DNA of 64,000 nt from assembly GCA_018242425.1 (NCBI GenBank), contig JAFEBX010000003.1, positions 372,001 through 436,000 of the forward strand, written 5' to 3'. The translations under genes were made by a program, and so were the position numbers. Shown piece after piece: positions 45,492 to 55,218 of this stretch (position 1 is its first letter; every line of letters starts with the position of its first letter). Origin of the DNA: Pseudomonadota bacterium. GTDB taxonomy: Bacteria; Pseudomonadota; Gammaproteobacteria; Xanthomonadales; Xanthomonadaceae. Under the pieces are notes generated by a model that saw nothing but the letters and a program-made list of their open reading frames with translations, made no database searches and was not told the DNA's origin.

Positions 45492-47123
45492 TCAATGATC
45501 CATGTGTTCCGGATCGCCATGCGCGAGGTCACCCGCGTTGATCACCGGCGGATGGGTGAAGCTGTGGTGCGGTGCCGGCGACGGCAGCGTCCATTCCAGG
45601 CCCTTGGCGCCATCCCACGGACGCGCCGGCGCGAGGGCGCCGTGCTTCTTCGAGTGGTAGAGGATGGCGAACATCATGAAGGGCGTCAGGAACATGCCGA
45701 ACGCGCCGATCGAGCTCACCATGTTCCAGTCGGCGAACACGACGTTGTAGTCGGGGATGCGGCGCGGCATGCCGGCCAGTCCGAGGAAGTGTTGCGGGAA
45801 GAACAGCAGGTTGACGAAGACGACCGTCCACCAGAAGTGGAAGTTCGCGGCCTTCATGTTGTACATGCGGCCGGTCCACTTCGGCCACCAGTAGTAGACG
45901 GCGCAGATGATCGAGAACAGCGCGCCGGTCACCAGCACGTAGTGGAAGTGCGCCACCACGAAGTAGGTGTCCTGGTACTGGTAGTCGGCCGGCACCAGCG
46001 CCAGCATCAGGCCGGAGAAGCCGCCGATGGTGAACAGGAAGACGAAGGCCACCGCCCACAGCATCGGGGTTTCGAAGCTCAGCGAGCCCTTCCACATCGT
46101 GCTGACCCAGTTGAACACCTTCACGCCGGTCGGGATGGAGATCAGCATCGTCGCCATCATGAAGTAGATCTCGCCACCCAACGGCATGCCGACGGTGAAC
46201 ATGTGGTGGGCCCACACGATGAACGAGAGGAAGGCGATCGCGGCAGTCGCGTAGACCATCGCCTGGTAGCCGAACAGCGGCTTGCGGCTGAAGGTCGGGA
46301 TCACTTCACTGACCACGCCGAACGCCGGCAGGATCATGATGTAGACCTCGGGGTGGCCGAAGAACCAGAAGATGTGCTGGTACATCACCGGGTCGCCGCC
46401 GCCGGCCGCGTTGAAGAAGCTGGTGCCGAAGAACTTGTCGGTGAGCAGCATGGTCACCGCGCCGGCGAGCACCGGCATCACCGCGATCAGCAGGAAGGCG
46501 GTGATCAGCCAGGTCCAGCAGAAGATCGGCATCTTCAACAGGTCGACGCCCGGCGCGCGCATGTTGAGCACGGTGGCGATGATGTTGATCGCGCCCATGA
46601 TCGAACTGATGCCCATCATGTGCACCGCGAACACGGTGAACGCGACGTTGGCGCCACCCTGCAGCATCAGCGGCGGATACATCGTCCAGCCGCCTGCCGG
46701 CGCGCCGCCCTTCATGAAGAAGGTCGACAGCAGCAGGGTGAAGGCGAACGGCATGATCCAGAACGACCAGTTGTTCATGCGCGGCATCGCCATGTCCGGC
46801 GCGCCGACCTGCATCGGGATCATCCAGTTGGCGAGGCCGACGAAGGCCGGCATGATCGCGCCGAAGATCATCACCAGTGCATGCATGGTGGTGAGCTGGT
46901 TGAAGGTTTCCGGCTTGAAGTACTGCAGGCCCGGCTGCATCAGCTCCATGCGGATGCCGACCGACAGCGCGGCGCCGATGATCGCCATCACGAAGGCGAA
47001 CAGCAGGTACAGCGTGCCGATGTCCTTGTGGTTGGTGGAGAAGAACCAGCGCTCGACGAACGATTGCTTGTGCCCGTGGTGGGCATCATCGTGATGGTCG
47101 ACGGCGGGATGGGTCGCGGACAT
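45492..47123 (-). CDS. ctaD: Cytochrome c oxidase subunit I
   Basis: Catalytic subunit reducing oxygen to water and pumping protons; carries heme a and the heme a3-CuB centre. The 543-residue protein has about twelve helices. Heme a ligand H81 is in TMHALVMIFG; the CuB His-Tyr pair is H257/Y261 in GHPEVYIMILP; CuB ligands H306-H307 are in WAHHMF; the a3/a ligands are in VVAHFHYVLV. The DKFFGTSFFNAAGGGDP and GEIYFM segments are typical of aa3 enzymes. Confidence 0.98.
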   Translation of the reverse strand: MSATHPAVDHHDDAHHGHKQSFVERWFFSTNHKDIGTLYLLFAFVMAIIGAALSVGIRMELMQPGLQYFKPETFNQLTTMHALVMIFGAIMPAFVGLANWMIPMQVGAPDMAMPRMNNWSFWIMPFAFTLLLSTFFMKGGAPAGGWTMYPPLMLQGGANVAFTVFAVHMMGISSIMGAINIIATVLNMRAPGVDLLKMPIFCWTWLITAFLLIAVMPVLAGAVTMLLTDKFFGTSFFNAAGGGDPVMYQHIFWFFGHPEVYIMILPAFGVVSEVIPTFSRKPLFGYQAMVYATAAIAFLSFIVWAHHMFTVGMPLGGEIYFMMATMLISIPTGVKVFNWVSTMWKGSLSFETPMLWAVAFVFLFTIGGFSGLMLALVPADYQYQDTYFVVAHFHYVLVTGALFSIICAVYYWWPKWTGRMYNMKAANFHFWWTVVFVNLLFFPQHFLGLAGMPRRIPDYNVVFADWNMVSSIGAFGMFLTPFMMFAILYHSKKHGALAPARPWDGAKGLEWTLPSPAPHHSFTHPPVINAGDLAHGDPEHMDH

Positions 47124-47171
47124 GGGAGGTACCTCGCTGTATCTTGTGTCAGGGCGGCGCGCGGTGCGCGC

Positions 47172-48059
47172 TCAGCCCGCTGCGGCAGGCGTCGCTGCCG
47201 GCGTGGTGGCGGCCTTGCCGTCGGTGGCGGGCGCAGCGTCAGCCGACTGCTTGGCAGCCTTCTGATCGGCGATCCACGCCTTGTATTCCGCCATCGGCAC
47301 CGCCTTGACCACGATCGGCATGAAGCCGTGGTCCTTGCCGCACAGTTCGGCGCACTGGCCGCGATAGATGCCCGGCTGCTCGATGTTCACCCAGGCCTCG
47401 TTGACGATGCCGGGGATGGCGTCCTGCTTGAGGCCGAAGGCCGGCACCCACCACGAGTGGATCACGTCGTCGGCGGTGACCACGAAGCGGATCTTGGTGT
47501 TGACCGGCAGGACCAGCATGTGGTCGACGTCCAGCAGGTAGGTCGGATCGTTGAAGCTGCGCGCGTCCTTGCCGCTCTGGCGGATGTCGTTGCTCTGCTT
47601 CGACAGGCGGCTGGTGATGCCGACGTTCTCGCCCAGGTAATCGTATTTCCACATCCACTGGTAGCCGGTGACGCGGACGGTCATGTCGGCCTTGCTGGTG
47701 TCGTAGACGTAGATCAGGTTGCGGATGGTCGGGATCGTCAGCACCACGAGGATGATGATCGGGATGACGGTCCAGATGATCTCGGCGCGGGTGTTGTGGC
47801 TGAACTTGGCGGCCACCGCGCCCTTCGACTTCCTGAATGCGAACAATGCATAGAACATCGCGCCGAAGACGATGACGCCGATCACCACGCACATCCACAA
47901 CCCCCACATGTGGGTGTTGTAGGCGTTGTGCGCCATCGGGGTCACGCCCTTGCCCATGTTGAGCTGCCAGCGTTGCGGGTCGGCCGACTGCGCCCACGCC
48001 GCCAACGGCACGCACGCTGCCAATGCAGCCCCCAATCGCAACAAACGCGTTTGCATCAT
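47172..48059 (-). CDS. ctaC: Cytochrome c oxidase subunit II
   Basis: Accepts electrons from cytochrome c at the dinuclear CuA site. The 295-residue protein has a signal peptide (ending AWA near 23), two membrane helices (about 52-75 and 95-115) and a cupredoxin domain. CuA ligands are H201, C236, C240, H244 and M247 in CAELCGKDHGFM. No fused cytochrome c domain is present; instead there is an Ala/Pro/Thr-rich tail. First gene of the operon. Confidence 0.98.
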   Translation of the reverse strand: MMQTRLLRLGAALAACVPLAAWAQSADPQRWQLNMGKGVTPMAHNAYNTHMWGLWMCVVIGVIVFGAMFYALFAFRKSKGAVAAKFSHNTRAEIIWTVIPIIILVVLTIPTIRNLIYVYDTSKADMTVRVTGYQWMWKYDYLGENVGITSRLSKQSNDIRQSGKDARSFNDPTYLLDVDHMLVLPVNTKIRFVVTADDVIHSWWVPAFGLKQDAIPGIVNEAWVNIEQPGIYRGQCAELCGKDHGFMPIVVKAVPMAEYKAWIADQKAAKQSADAAPATDGKAATTPAATPAAAG

Positions 48060-48092
48060 TCTTGAACCCCAGGGAACAGGCGTAACCCATCC

Positions 48093-48122
48093 ATGTTAGC
48101 GGCCCAAACCCTTGACCGGCAA
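48093..48122 (-). promoter_or_regulatory. Predicted promoter of the cta operon
   Basis: On the minus strand TTGCCG, an 18-nt spacer, then TAACAT, giving a start about 25-30 nt before the ctaC ATG. Both hexamers are partial matches. The 174-nt gap also carries the putA upstream region, where TAGAAT near 48188 is a possible -10. Confidence 0.4.
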
Positions 48123-48233
48123 CCGCGCGGGCGATGCAGCGCCCATTGCGGGCGGCCCAACACATGGCATCCAGCGCCCCGCGGCCATTAGAATATCGGC
48201 CTCCCAAGGCCACATGGCCGGCCCAATCCCAGC

Positions 48234-51200
48234 ATGTCCGAGCTGCTTTCCCCGGAACTCCCGCCCGTGCCGACGGCACTGCGCGATGCCATCACCCACG
48301 CCTGGATCCTCGACGAGGCCAGCCACGTCCGCGACCTGACGGCGCAGGCGCGCCAGCCCGACGCCGACCGCGCCGCCATCCAGGCCACCGCCGCCGACCT
48401 GGTCCGCCGGGTCCGCGCCCGCGCCGCCAACCAGGGCGTGGTCGAGGCCTTCATGCGCCAGTACGACCTCGGCAGCGAGGAAGGCGTCCTGATGATGTGC
48501 GTGGCCGAAGCCCTGCTGCGCATCCCCGACCAGGCCACGGCCGACGCCCTCATCCGCGACAAGCTGGGCGATGCCGACTGGAAGCGCCATCTCGGCCAGT
48601 CCGATTCGCTGCTGGTCAATGCTTCGACCTGGGGCCTGATGCTGACCGGCAAGCTGGTCAATCTCGCCGACGACACCCAGCGCGACGCCTACGGCGCCCT
48701 CAGCCGCATGATCGGCAAGTTCGGCGAACCGGTGATCCGCAGCGCGGTGCGCCAGGCCATGAAGATCATGGGCCACCAGTTCGTGCTCGGCCGCACCATC
48801 CAGGAAGGCCTGGAGCGCTCGCGCAAGGGCGACTTCGCCAACTACCGCTATTCCTTCGACATGCTGGGCGAGGCCGCGCTGACGCAGGCTGACGCCGACC
48901 GCTATTTCGAGGCCTATCGCAAGGCGATCGACGCCATCGGCGCGACCGGCCCGTTCGCGGACGAAATTTCGGCGCCATCGATTTCGGTCAAGGTCTCGGC
49001 TCTGCATCCGCGCTACGAACACGCCAAGCGCGAACGCGTGCTGGCCGAACTTGCCCCGCGCCTGCTTGCGCTGGCGCAGCAGGCCAAGCGCCACAACATC
49101 GGCATGACCATCGACGCCGAGGAAACCGATCGCCTCGAGATCTCGCTCGACCTGATCTTCGCGGTGCTGGCCGACGCCTCGCTGGCCGGCTGGAACGGTT
49201 TCGGCATCGTCGCGCAGGCCTACCAGAAGCGCGCGCCGTTCGTGATCGACTACATCGCCGCCAAGGCACGCGAACTCGGCCGCCGCATCCCGGTGCGACT
49301 GGTCAAGGGCGCCTACTGGGACGGCGAGATCAAGCGCGCGCAGATGGAGGGTCTCTCCGGCTATCCGCTGTTCACCCGCAAGCAGAACACCGACGTCAGC
49401 TACCAGGCCAACGCGCGCCGGCTGCTGGACGCGAGCGACGCCATCTATCCGATGTTCGCCACCCACAACGCGCAGACGATCGCCGCCGTGCATCGGATGG
49501 CCGGCAGTCATGGGGAAAGCCGCCGCACCTTCGAATTCCAGAAGCTGCACGGCATGGGCGACGATCTCTACGCCGAAGTGATCCCGGCCGATCGCCTGAA
49601 TGTCCCCTGCCGCGTCTATGCGCCGATCGGTTCGCACGAGGACCTGCTGCCCTACCTCGTGCGCCGCCTGCTCGAGAACGGCGCCAACTCCAGCTTCGTC
49701 AACCGCATCACCGACGAATCGATTCCGGTCGAAGACCTGATCCGCGATCCGCTCGACGTCGTTGCAGGTTTCGACTCCATTCCGCATCCGCGCATCCCGC
49801 TGCCGCGGCAGCTCTATCGCGCGCAACACCAGGCACGAGACAACTCCATGGGCATCAATCTCGCCAACGACGACCAGCTGCGCCAGCTTGCCGCGCAACT
49901 CGACAGCGCCGGATCGGGCACCTGGACCGCGGGTCCGCAGGTCCCGGGCGCGGGCACGGGCGGCCCGGTGCAGGAAGTGACCAATCCGGCTGATCGCCGC
50001 GAAGTGGTCGGCCACTGGCGCGCCGCCGACGAGGCGATCGTCGCCCAGGCGCTGAAGAACGCGGTCGATGCACAGCCGGCATGGGACGCAACCCCGGTCG
50101 AGACGCGCGCCGCGATCCTCGAGAAAGCCGCCGACCTGATGGAAGCACGGATGCCGCAGCTGATGGCGATGTGCACCAAGGAAGCCGGCAAGTCGCTGGC
50201 CGATGGCGTTGCCGAAGTGCGCGAGGCCGTCGACTTCCTGCGCTACTACGCCCTGCAGGCACGCGAGCAGTTCACCATCGAGGCGCTGCCCGGCCCGACC
50301 GGCGAAAGCAACACGCTGCAACTCTCCGGTCGCGGCGTGTTCGTCTGCATCAGTCCGTGGAATTTCCCGCTGGCGATCTTCACCGGCCAGGTCGCGGCCG
50401 CGCTCGCCGCCGGCAATTCGGTGATCGCCAAGCCCGCCGAGCAGACCAACCTGATCGGCGACGCCGCGGTGCGGATCCTGCACGAGGCCGGCATCCCGGC
50501 CGCAGTGCTGCAATACCTGCCGGGCGACGGCGCCACCGTTGGTGCCGCGCTGACCCGCGATCCGCGCGTGGCCGGCGTCGCCTTCACCGGTTCGACCGAC
50601 ACCGCGCGCCTGATCAACCGCGCGCTGGCGACGCGCGATGCCGGTCCGCTCGCGGTGCTGATCGCCGAGACCGGCGGCCAGAACGCGCTGATCGCCGATT
50701 CTTCATCGCTGCCGGAACAGGTGGTGAAGGATGCGCTGGCATCGGCCTTCACCTCGGCCGGCCAGCGCTGTTCGGCCGCACGCATCCTGCTGGTCCAGGA
50801 CGACATCGCCGACAAGGTGATCACCATGCTCGCCGGCGCGATGGCGGAACTGAAGGTCGGCGATCCCGGACTGCTGTCCACCGACGTCGGCCCGGTGATC
50901 GACGCCGATGCCAAGGCCCTGCTCGATGCGCATGCCGCGAAGATGCAGGCCGTCGCCAAGCCGATCGCACAAGCGAAGCTTGATCCCGGCACCGAACACG
51001 GCACCTTCTTCGCGCCGACGGCGTGGGAACTGCAGTCGATCGACCAGCTCACCCGCGAGAACTTCGGTCCCGCGCTGCACGTGGTGCGCTGGAAGGCCGA
51101 AGACCTCGACAAGGTGGTCGATGCGATCAACGCCACCGGCTTCGGCCTGACCCTCGGCGTGCATTCGCGCATCGATGCCACGATCGATCGCATCGTCAAT

Positions 51201-51407
51201 CGCGCCCGCGTCGGCAACATCTACGTCAACCGCAACCAGATCGGGGCGGTGGTCGGCGTGCAGCCGTTCGGCGGACAGGGCCTGTCGGGCACCGGCCCGA
51301 AGGCCGGCGGCCCTCACTACCTGCCGCGCTTCGCCACCGAGAAGACGGTGACCGTCAACACCACGGCATCGGGTGGCAACGCCAGCCTGCTGACACTGGG
51401 CGATTGA
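48234..51407 (+). CDS. putA: Bifunctional proline dehydrogenase / P5C dehydrogenase PutA
   Basis: Oxidises proline to glutamate in two steps. Of 1057 residues, about 120-500 form the FAD-binding proline dehydrogenase barrel (KVSALHPRYE near 253, DAEETDR near 294, LVKGAYWDGEI near 356, ATHNA near 409) and 560-1030 the NAD-dependent aldehyde dehydrogenase (SPWNFP near 707, E812 in AETGGQNA, nucleophile C845 in GQRCSA). There is no N-terminal ribbon-helix-helix domain, unlike E. coli PutA (1320 residues), so it should not act as its own repressor. Confidence 0.97.
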   Translation: MSELLSPELPPVPTALRDAITHAWILDEASHVRDLTAQARQPDADRAAIQATAADLVRRVRARAANQGVVEAFMRQYDLGSEEGVLMMCVAEALLRIPDQATADALIRDKLGDADWKRHLGQSDSLLVNASTWGLMLTGKLVNLADDTQRDAYGALSRMIGKFGEPVIRSAVRQAMKIMGHQFVLGRTIQEGLERSRKGDFANYRYSFDMLGEAALTQADADRYFEAYRKAIDAIGATGPFADEISAPSISVKVSALHPRYEHAKRERVLAELAPRLLALAQQAKRHNIGMTIDAEETDRLEISLDLIFAVLADASLAGWNGFGIVAQAYQKRAPFVIDYIAAKARELGRRIPVRLVKGAYWDGEIKRAQMEGLSGYPLFTRKQNTDVSYQANARRLLDASDAIYPMFATHNAQTIAAVHRMAGSHGESRRTFEFQKLHGMGDDLYAEVIPADRLNVPCRVYAPIGSHEDLLPYLVRRLLENGANSSFVNRITDESIPVEDLIRDPLDVVAGFDSIPHPRIPLPRQLYRAQHQARDNSMGINLANDDQLRQLAAQLDSAGSGTWTAGPQVPGAGTGGPVQEVTNPADRREVVGHWRAADEAIVAQALKNAVDAQPAWDATPVETRAAILEKAADLMEARMPQLMAMCTKEAGKSLADGVAEVREAVDFLRYYALQAREQFTIEALPGPTGESNTLQLSGRGVFVCISPWNFPLAIFTGQVAAALAAGNSVIAKPAEQTNLIGDAAVRILHEAGIPAAVLQYLPGDGATVGAALTRDPRVAGVAFTGSTDTARLINRALATRDAGPLAVLIAETGGQNALIADSSSLPEQVVKDALASAFTSAGQRCSAARILLVQDDIADKVITMLAGAMAELKVGDPGLLSTDVGPVIDADAKALLDAHAAKMQAVAKPIAQAKLDPGTEHGTFFAPTAWELQSIDQLTRENFGPALHVVRWKAEDLDKVVDAINATGFGLTLGVHSRIDATIDRIVNRARVGNIYVNRNQIGAVVGVQPFGGQGLSGTGPKAGGPHYLPRFATEKTVTVNTTASGGNASLLTLGD

Positions 51408-51432
51408 TCGTTCCGACAATGTCCGACCAAAG

Positions 51433-51462
51433 AAAAAGCCCCGCAAAAGCGGGGCTTTTTTT
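51433..51462. terminator. Bidirectional intrinsic terminator between putA and the FadL-type gene
   Basis: GCCCCGC / GCGGGGC 7-bp stem with an AAAA loop, flanked by five A on one side and seven T on the other, so it works on both strands. It lies between the convergent putA and porin genes. Confidence 0.92.
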
Positions 51463-51482
51463 GTTGCGATGTCGTGCAGCGA

Positions 51483-52877
51483 TCAGAACTTGTACGAAGC
51501 CGCGATGCCGAACACGTTGGCATGGCCCTTGTAGCTGCCCGTCAACGAGTTGTAGCGACCGCCAGCCACGTCCACAGGCAGGTTGATCGTCGGGCTCTTG
51601 ATTTCGACGCGGGTGAAGCCGGCATCGACCGACAACGCCTTGGTCGCGTTCCAGGTGCCGCCGATCGAGATCAGGGTGCGATCGTTGTCGGGCAGTCGCG
51701 GGGTGCGATCGGTGTTGTTCGTCGGGGTCTTGTCGTAACCGACGCCGCCGCGCAGGGTGAAGCTGTCGCTCAGCTTGAAATCGGCGCCCACGGACACGAA
51801 GGTCGAATCCTTCCAGTTGAAGGCCTCGCTGCTGGCCGGCTGGTAGGGATTGGAGAAGACGATATCGACGCTCTTCAGCGAGCTCCAGCTGGTCTGCTGG
51901 ATTTCACCGTAGAGGTTGACGCGATCGGCCACCTTCCAGTCGATGCTCAGGGTATCGGTCGCCGGCGTCGACACCGAAGCGCGGCCCTTGGCATCGACGA
52001 AGCCTTTGCCGAGCGCGGCCAGCTGCGCACGCTGCGCGGCCGGCAGGGCCGGGTTGGCAGACAGTGCGCTGAAGCCCGGCTGCAGGCCCTGGAAGGCCGC
52101 AGGCGTGGTGAAGTCGGCATTGCCATCGATATGGTGGCGGATCGCCGAACGGTGCGCGTAGCCGATGGTGAAACGATCGCTCGGCTTCAACTGCAGGCCG
52201 GCGATGAAACCAACCGCATTGTCCTTGCCCTTGAGGGTGATGTTGCCATCCGGCGTATTGATCAGGGCCGGATTCACGCCCGCCAGGATGGTGCCGAACG
52301 GAATGTCCTTGCCCAGGGTCACGTCGATGCGTTCATACACCAGGCCGATACCGGCGCTGAGCATCGGGGTGACCTGCACGGCCGCGGACAGCGTCAGGTC
52401 GACCGTCTTCACGCTGGAGGTGGTGGCGTTGTAACGGCCGATCCAGCCCTTTTCGTACTCGGTCTTGAGGCCGTACGGCGCGTCGAGGCCAACGCCCAGG
52501 GTCAGGCCTTCGAGCGAACCCTTCATCTTGAAGATCGCCGACATCGCCGGGACCGCGGTCAGATCGCCCGGATCGCCGCCATTGCCGCCGGAGATCGGCA
52601 GGCCGGTCGCGTACTTGCCCGAACCGCTGAACTTGGCGGTCAGGTCGATTCCGGCCACGTCGGCCTGGAACAGGTTGCCGTTGGCGTTCACCATCGCAGC
52701 CGGGTTGTTGTAGACCGACGAACCGTCGGTGGCGACGGTCGAACCGGCATAGGCCTTGCCGATGTTCTTGACGCTGTTCTCGCGCAGCTGGAAGCCGGAC
52801 GCACCGGCCTGGCCGGCGGCGACCGCGCCGATCACGGCGATCGCGAGAATCGAAAGACGCTGGGTGTACTTGTGCAT
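51483..52877 (-). CDS. OmpP1/FadL/TodX-family outer membrane transporter
   Basis: A 464-residue outer membrane beta-barrel with a signal peptide (ending GASG near 31). The mature start SGFQLRENSVKNIGKAYAG and the AYNNPA-like SSVYNNPAAM plug segment are the FadL family N-terminus; the C-terminus ends in Phe (ASYKF), the outer membrane signal. FadL carries long-chain fatty acids; TodX-type members carry hydrocarbons, so the exact ligand is open. CGGAGAT is well placed before the chosen ATG. Confidence 0.93.
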   Translation of the reverse strand: MHKYTQRLSILAIAVIGAVAAGQAGASGFQLRENSVKNIGKAYAGSTVATDGSSVYNNPAAMVNANGNLFQADVAGIDLTAKFSGSGKYATGLPISGGNGGDPGDLTAVPAMSAIFKMKGSLEGLTLGVGLDAPYGLKTEYEKGWIGRYNATTSSVKTVDLTLSAAVQVTPMLSAGIGLVYERIDVTLGKDIPFGTILAGVNPALINTPDGNITLKGKDNAVGFIAGLQLKPSDRFTIGYAHRSAIRHHIDGNADFTTPAAFQGLQPGFSALSANPALPAAQRAQLAALGKGFVDAKGRASVSTPATDTLSIDWKVADRVNLYGEIQQTSWSSLKSVDIVFSNPYQPASSEAFNWKDSTFVSVGADFKLSDSFTLRGGVGYDKTPTNNTDRTPRLPDNDRTLISIGGTWNATKALSVDAGFTRVEIKSPTINLPVDVAGGRYNSLTGSYKGHANVFGIAASYKF

Positions 52878-52965
52878 GCAAATCTCCGGAAGCATTCGGG
52901 AATCTCGCCACGGTGGCGGTCATTCCCCGTAAAGGGCGGTTCGGTACGGCAGGGTATGCGGCCGG

Positions 52966-52994
52966 ACTATAGCGTGCTTTTAACCGATTGGTAA
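52966..52994 (-). promoter_or_regulatory. Predicted promoter of the FadL-type gene
   Basis: On the minus strand TTACCA, an exact 17-nt spacer, then TATAGT. The predicted start is about 80 nt before the ATG, leaving room for regulation in the leader. It lies in the gap divergent from the rhomboid gene. Confidence 0.5.
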
Positions 52995-53038
52995 CATGCC
53001 GGACGAGCCCCCCGTTGCCCCCGCGAGGCGCCTGCCCG

Positions 53039-53731
53039 ATGTTCATTTCCGTCCCCGACCACGCCCACCCGAGCCGGCCCTGGGCCACGCCAGTCCTGGC
53101 CTTGGCCATGATCGCGGGCTTCATCGCGGTGTGGGCGCCTTCGGATGCCGTCACCGGCCGCTTGCTGAACGAATGGGCAACCCTGCCGGCCAACCTTTAT
53201 TCCGCAGTGCGGCAAGGTCCGGCGGCGCTCTGGCACCCGGCGCTGCGGCTGGTGACCTCGCAATTCCTCCATGCCAACTGGGCGCACCTGCTCGGCAACC
53301 TGGTGTTCCTGCTGATCTTCGGCATGCCGGCGGAGCGCAAGCTGGGCAGCCTGCGCCTGCTCGTCCTGTTCCTGCTGGGCGGGGCGGTGGCGAACCTGGC
53401 GACCGCGGCCACCATCGACAACCCGACGCGGCTGATCATCGGCGCCAGCGGATCGGTGTCCGCGGTGATCGGCACCTATCTGGCACTGTTCCCGCGCGCA
53501 CGGCTGGGCGTCGTGATCCCGCTCGGCCTGTTCCTGGAATTCGTGCGCGCGCCGGCGTCGCTGCTGATCGGCATCTGGGCGTTGCTGCAGGTCGGCTTCG
53601 CCTACATCGGCCCGGCCTTCGGCGAAATCGCCTGGGTCGCGCACCTCGCCGGATTCGTCTTCGGCCTCGCCTTCGCCTTCCTGCAGCGCGGCGCGGTGGC
53701 GCGCCGCCTGCGCCGCCAGAGTGGTTACTGA
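53039..53731 (+). CDS. Rhomboid-family intramembrane serine protease
   Basis: A 230-residue protein with about six membrane helices. The catalytic serine S137 is in GASGS, the histidine H202 in AHLAGF, and the oxyanion-side HxxxN is H83/N87 in WAHLLGN. These three motifs are complete, so activity is likely. Substrates are unknown. The ATG chosen (MFISVPDHAH) gives a typical N-terminus. It overlaps the convergent ctpA 3' end by 7 nt. Confidence 0.92.
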   Translation: MFISVPDHAHPSRPWATPVLALAMIAGFIAVWAPSDAVTGRLLNEWATLPANLYSAVRQGPAALWHPALRLVTSQFLHANWAHLLGNLVFLLIFGMPAERKLGSLRLLVLFLLGGAVANLATAATIDNPTRLIIGASGSVSAVIGTYLALFPRARLGVVIPLGLFLEFVRAPASLLIGIWALLQVGFAYIGPAFGEIAWVAHLAGFVFGLAFAFLQRGAVARRLRRQSGY

Positions 53732-55176
53732 GCCTTGCGCTTCGCCGGGGCCGCCGTCGCAGCCTGCGCCGGTGAAGCGACGACGCCAGCCATGCGCTTG
53801 AGCTCGACCAGCGCTGCATTCAACGGCGCCTGCCCCTCCAGCACTTCGCCGCCGGTGTCGTCATCGCCATCGGTTTCGTCATCGCCACGCAGGTGGCCCG
53901 GCAATGCCGATTCCCGGTAGTCGCCAGCCGACGCCTGCTTGCCGTCGGCGCGCACGATCAGGTCGGGCTTGATGCCGACGCCCTGGATCGATTTTCCGCT
54001 GGGCGTGTAGTAGCGCGCGGTGGTCAGCTTGACAGCATCGCCATTGTCGAGCGGCAGCAGGCTCTGCACCGAACCCTTGCCGAAGGTGCGACTGCCGACG
54101 ATGCGTGCGCGCTTGAGATCCTTGAGCGCACCTGCCAGCACTTCCGAGGCACTGGCGGAACCGGCGTCGACCAGCACCACGATCGGTGCGCCATCGAGCA
54201 GGTCCCCGGGCGCGGCGGTGTAGACGGTATCGCCTTCCTTCTGGCGCCCGCGGGTGCTGACGATCGTCCCGGAATTGACGACGTCATCGGCCATCTGCAC
54301 CGCGGCGTTGAGCAGGCCGCCGGGGTTGCTGCGCAAGTCGATGACCAATCCGCGCAACTTCCCGCCCGACTGCTGCTTGAGCCTGGCGATCGCCTGTTCG
54401 AATTCGACCGCGGTATTGGCCTGGAATCCGCTGACGCGTACCGTGCCGAAACCGGGCTCAAGCATCTTCGATTCGACGCTGGGCACGACGATTTTCGCGC
54501 GCACGACCTTGACGTCGAAGGCCTTGGCGATGCCCTTGCGGCGAATGGTCAGGCGCACCGGCGTGCCGGCCTTGCCGCGCAACTGGCGATTGCCATTGTC
54601 GCGATCGACCGGTTTGCCGTCGATGGCGGTGATGATGTCGCCGGACTTCAACCCGGCTTTCAGCGCCGGCGAACCATCCATCGGTGCGACGATGCGCAGC
54701 GTCGCATTGGGTTGCTGCTGCACCTGGATGCCCAGTCCTTCGTACTGGCCCTCGGCATCCTCGTCGAAGCGTTCGGCATCGTCGTGGTCGAAGTAGACGC
54801 TGTGCGGGTCGAGATCGAGCAGCAGTCCGCGCACCGCCGAATGCATCAGTTGCGCATCGGTCTTCGGTTCGACATAGGCGTTCTTCACCGCCTCGTAGGT
54901 GGTGACGAAGCGGCGGATCTCGCCCAGCGGCACCGCCTTGCTCTCGCTGGTCGCGGCACTGGGATCGTCGCTGGCGCTGATCTCCTTGCCGGCCTTTTTG
55001 TCTTGCGCGGAATCCTGCGTCGCCGGCGCGGTTTGTGCGGCGAGCGGCAGCACGACGCAGGCGAGGAGGATGGCGGTGAAGGAACGACGCATGCCCAATG
55101 CCGCACCAAGGCCGGCGCGTTGCTGCGTCATCACTCGATCATTTATCGACATAAACTCACTCGCTCTTCCTTGCAT
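53725..55176 (-). CDS. S41 C-terminal processing peptidase (CtpA)
   Basis: A 483-residue exported protease. After a hydrophobic signal near residues 30-48 come the N-terminal helical region, a PDZ domain (VAPMDGSPALKAGLKSGD near 165), and the S41 catalytic core with the serine in GSASASEVLAGAL and the lysine in SRTFGKGSVQSLLP, a Ser/Lys dyad. The C-terminal tail is acidic then Ala-rich. Start is uncertain: ATGs at 55176, 55152, 55131 and 55092 are all in frame, and the last gives the cleanest signal peptide. Downstream of envC. Confidence 0.93.
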   Translation of the reverse strand: MQGRASEFMSINDRVMTQQRAGLGAALGMRRSFTAILLACVVLPLAAQTAPATQDSAQDKKAGKEISASDDPSAATSESKAVPLGEIRRFVTTYEAVKNAYVEPKTDAQLMHSAVRGLLLDLDPHSVYFDHDDAERFDEDAEGQYEGLGIQVQQQPNATLRIVAPMDGSPALKAGLKSGDIITAIDGKPVDRDNGNRQLRGKAGTPVRLTIRRKGIAKAFDVKVVRAKIVVPSVESKMLEPGFGTVRVSGFQANTAVEFEQAIARLKQQSGGKLRGLVIDLRSNPGGLLNAAVQMADDVVNSGTIVSTRGRQKEGDTVYTAAPGDLLDGAPIVVLVDAGSASASEVLAGALKDLKRARIVGSRTFGKGSVQSLLPLDNGDAVKLTTARYYTPSGKSIQGVGIKPDLIVRADGKQASAGDYRESALPGHLRGDDETDGDDDTGGEVLEGQAPLNAALVELKRMAGVVASPAQAATAAPAKRKAQ

Positions 55177-55218
55177 CGCACCCGCCTTGACGCGGCATTG
55201 CCGTATTCAGCGCCCAGA

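Noticed and set aside
45285..48065. A 926-codon frame antisense to ctaC/ctaD
   Set aside because: Runs across three verified oxidase genes on the other strand; His/Arg/Asp-rich low-complexity product with no recognisable motif.
48188..48193. TAGAAT as -10 of a putA promoter
   Set aside because: No acceptable -35 at 16-18 nt; left only as a remark.
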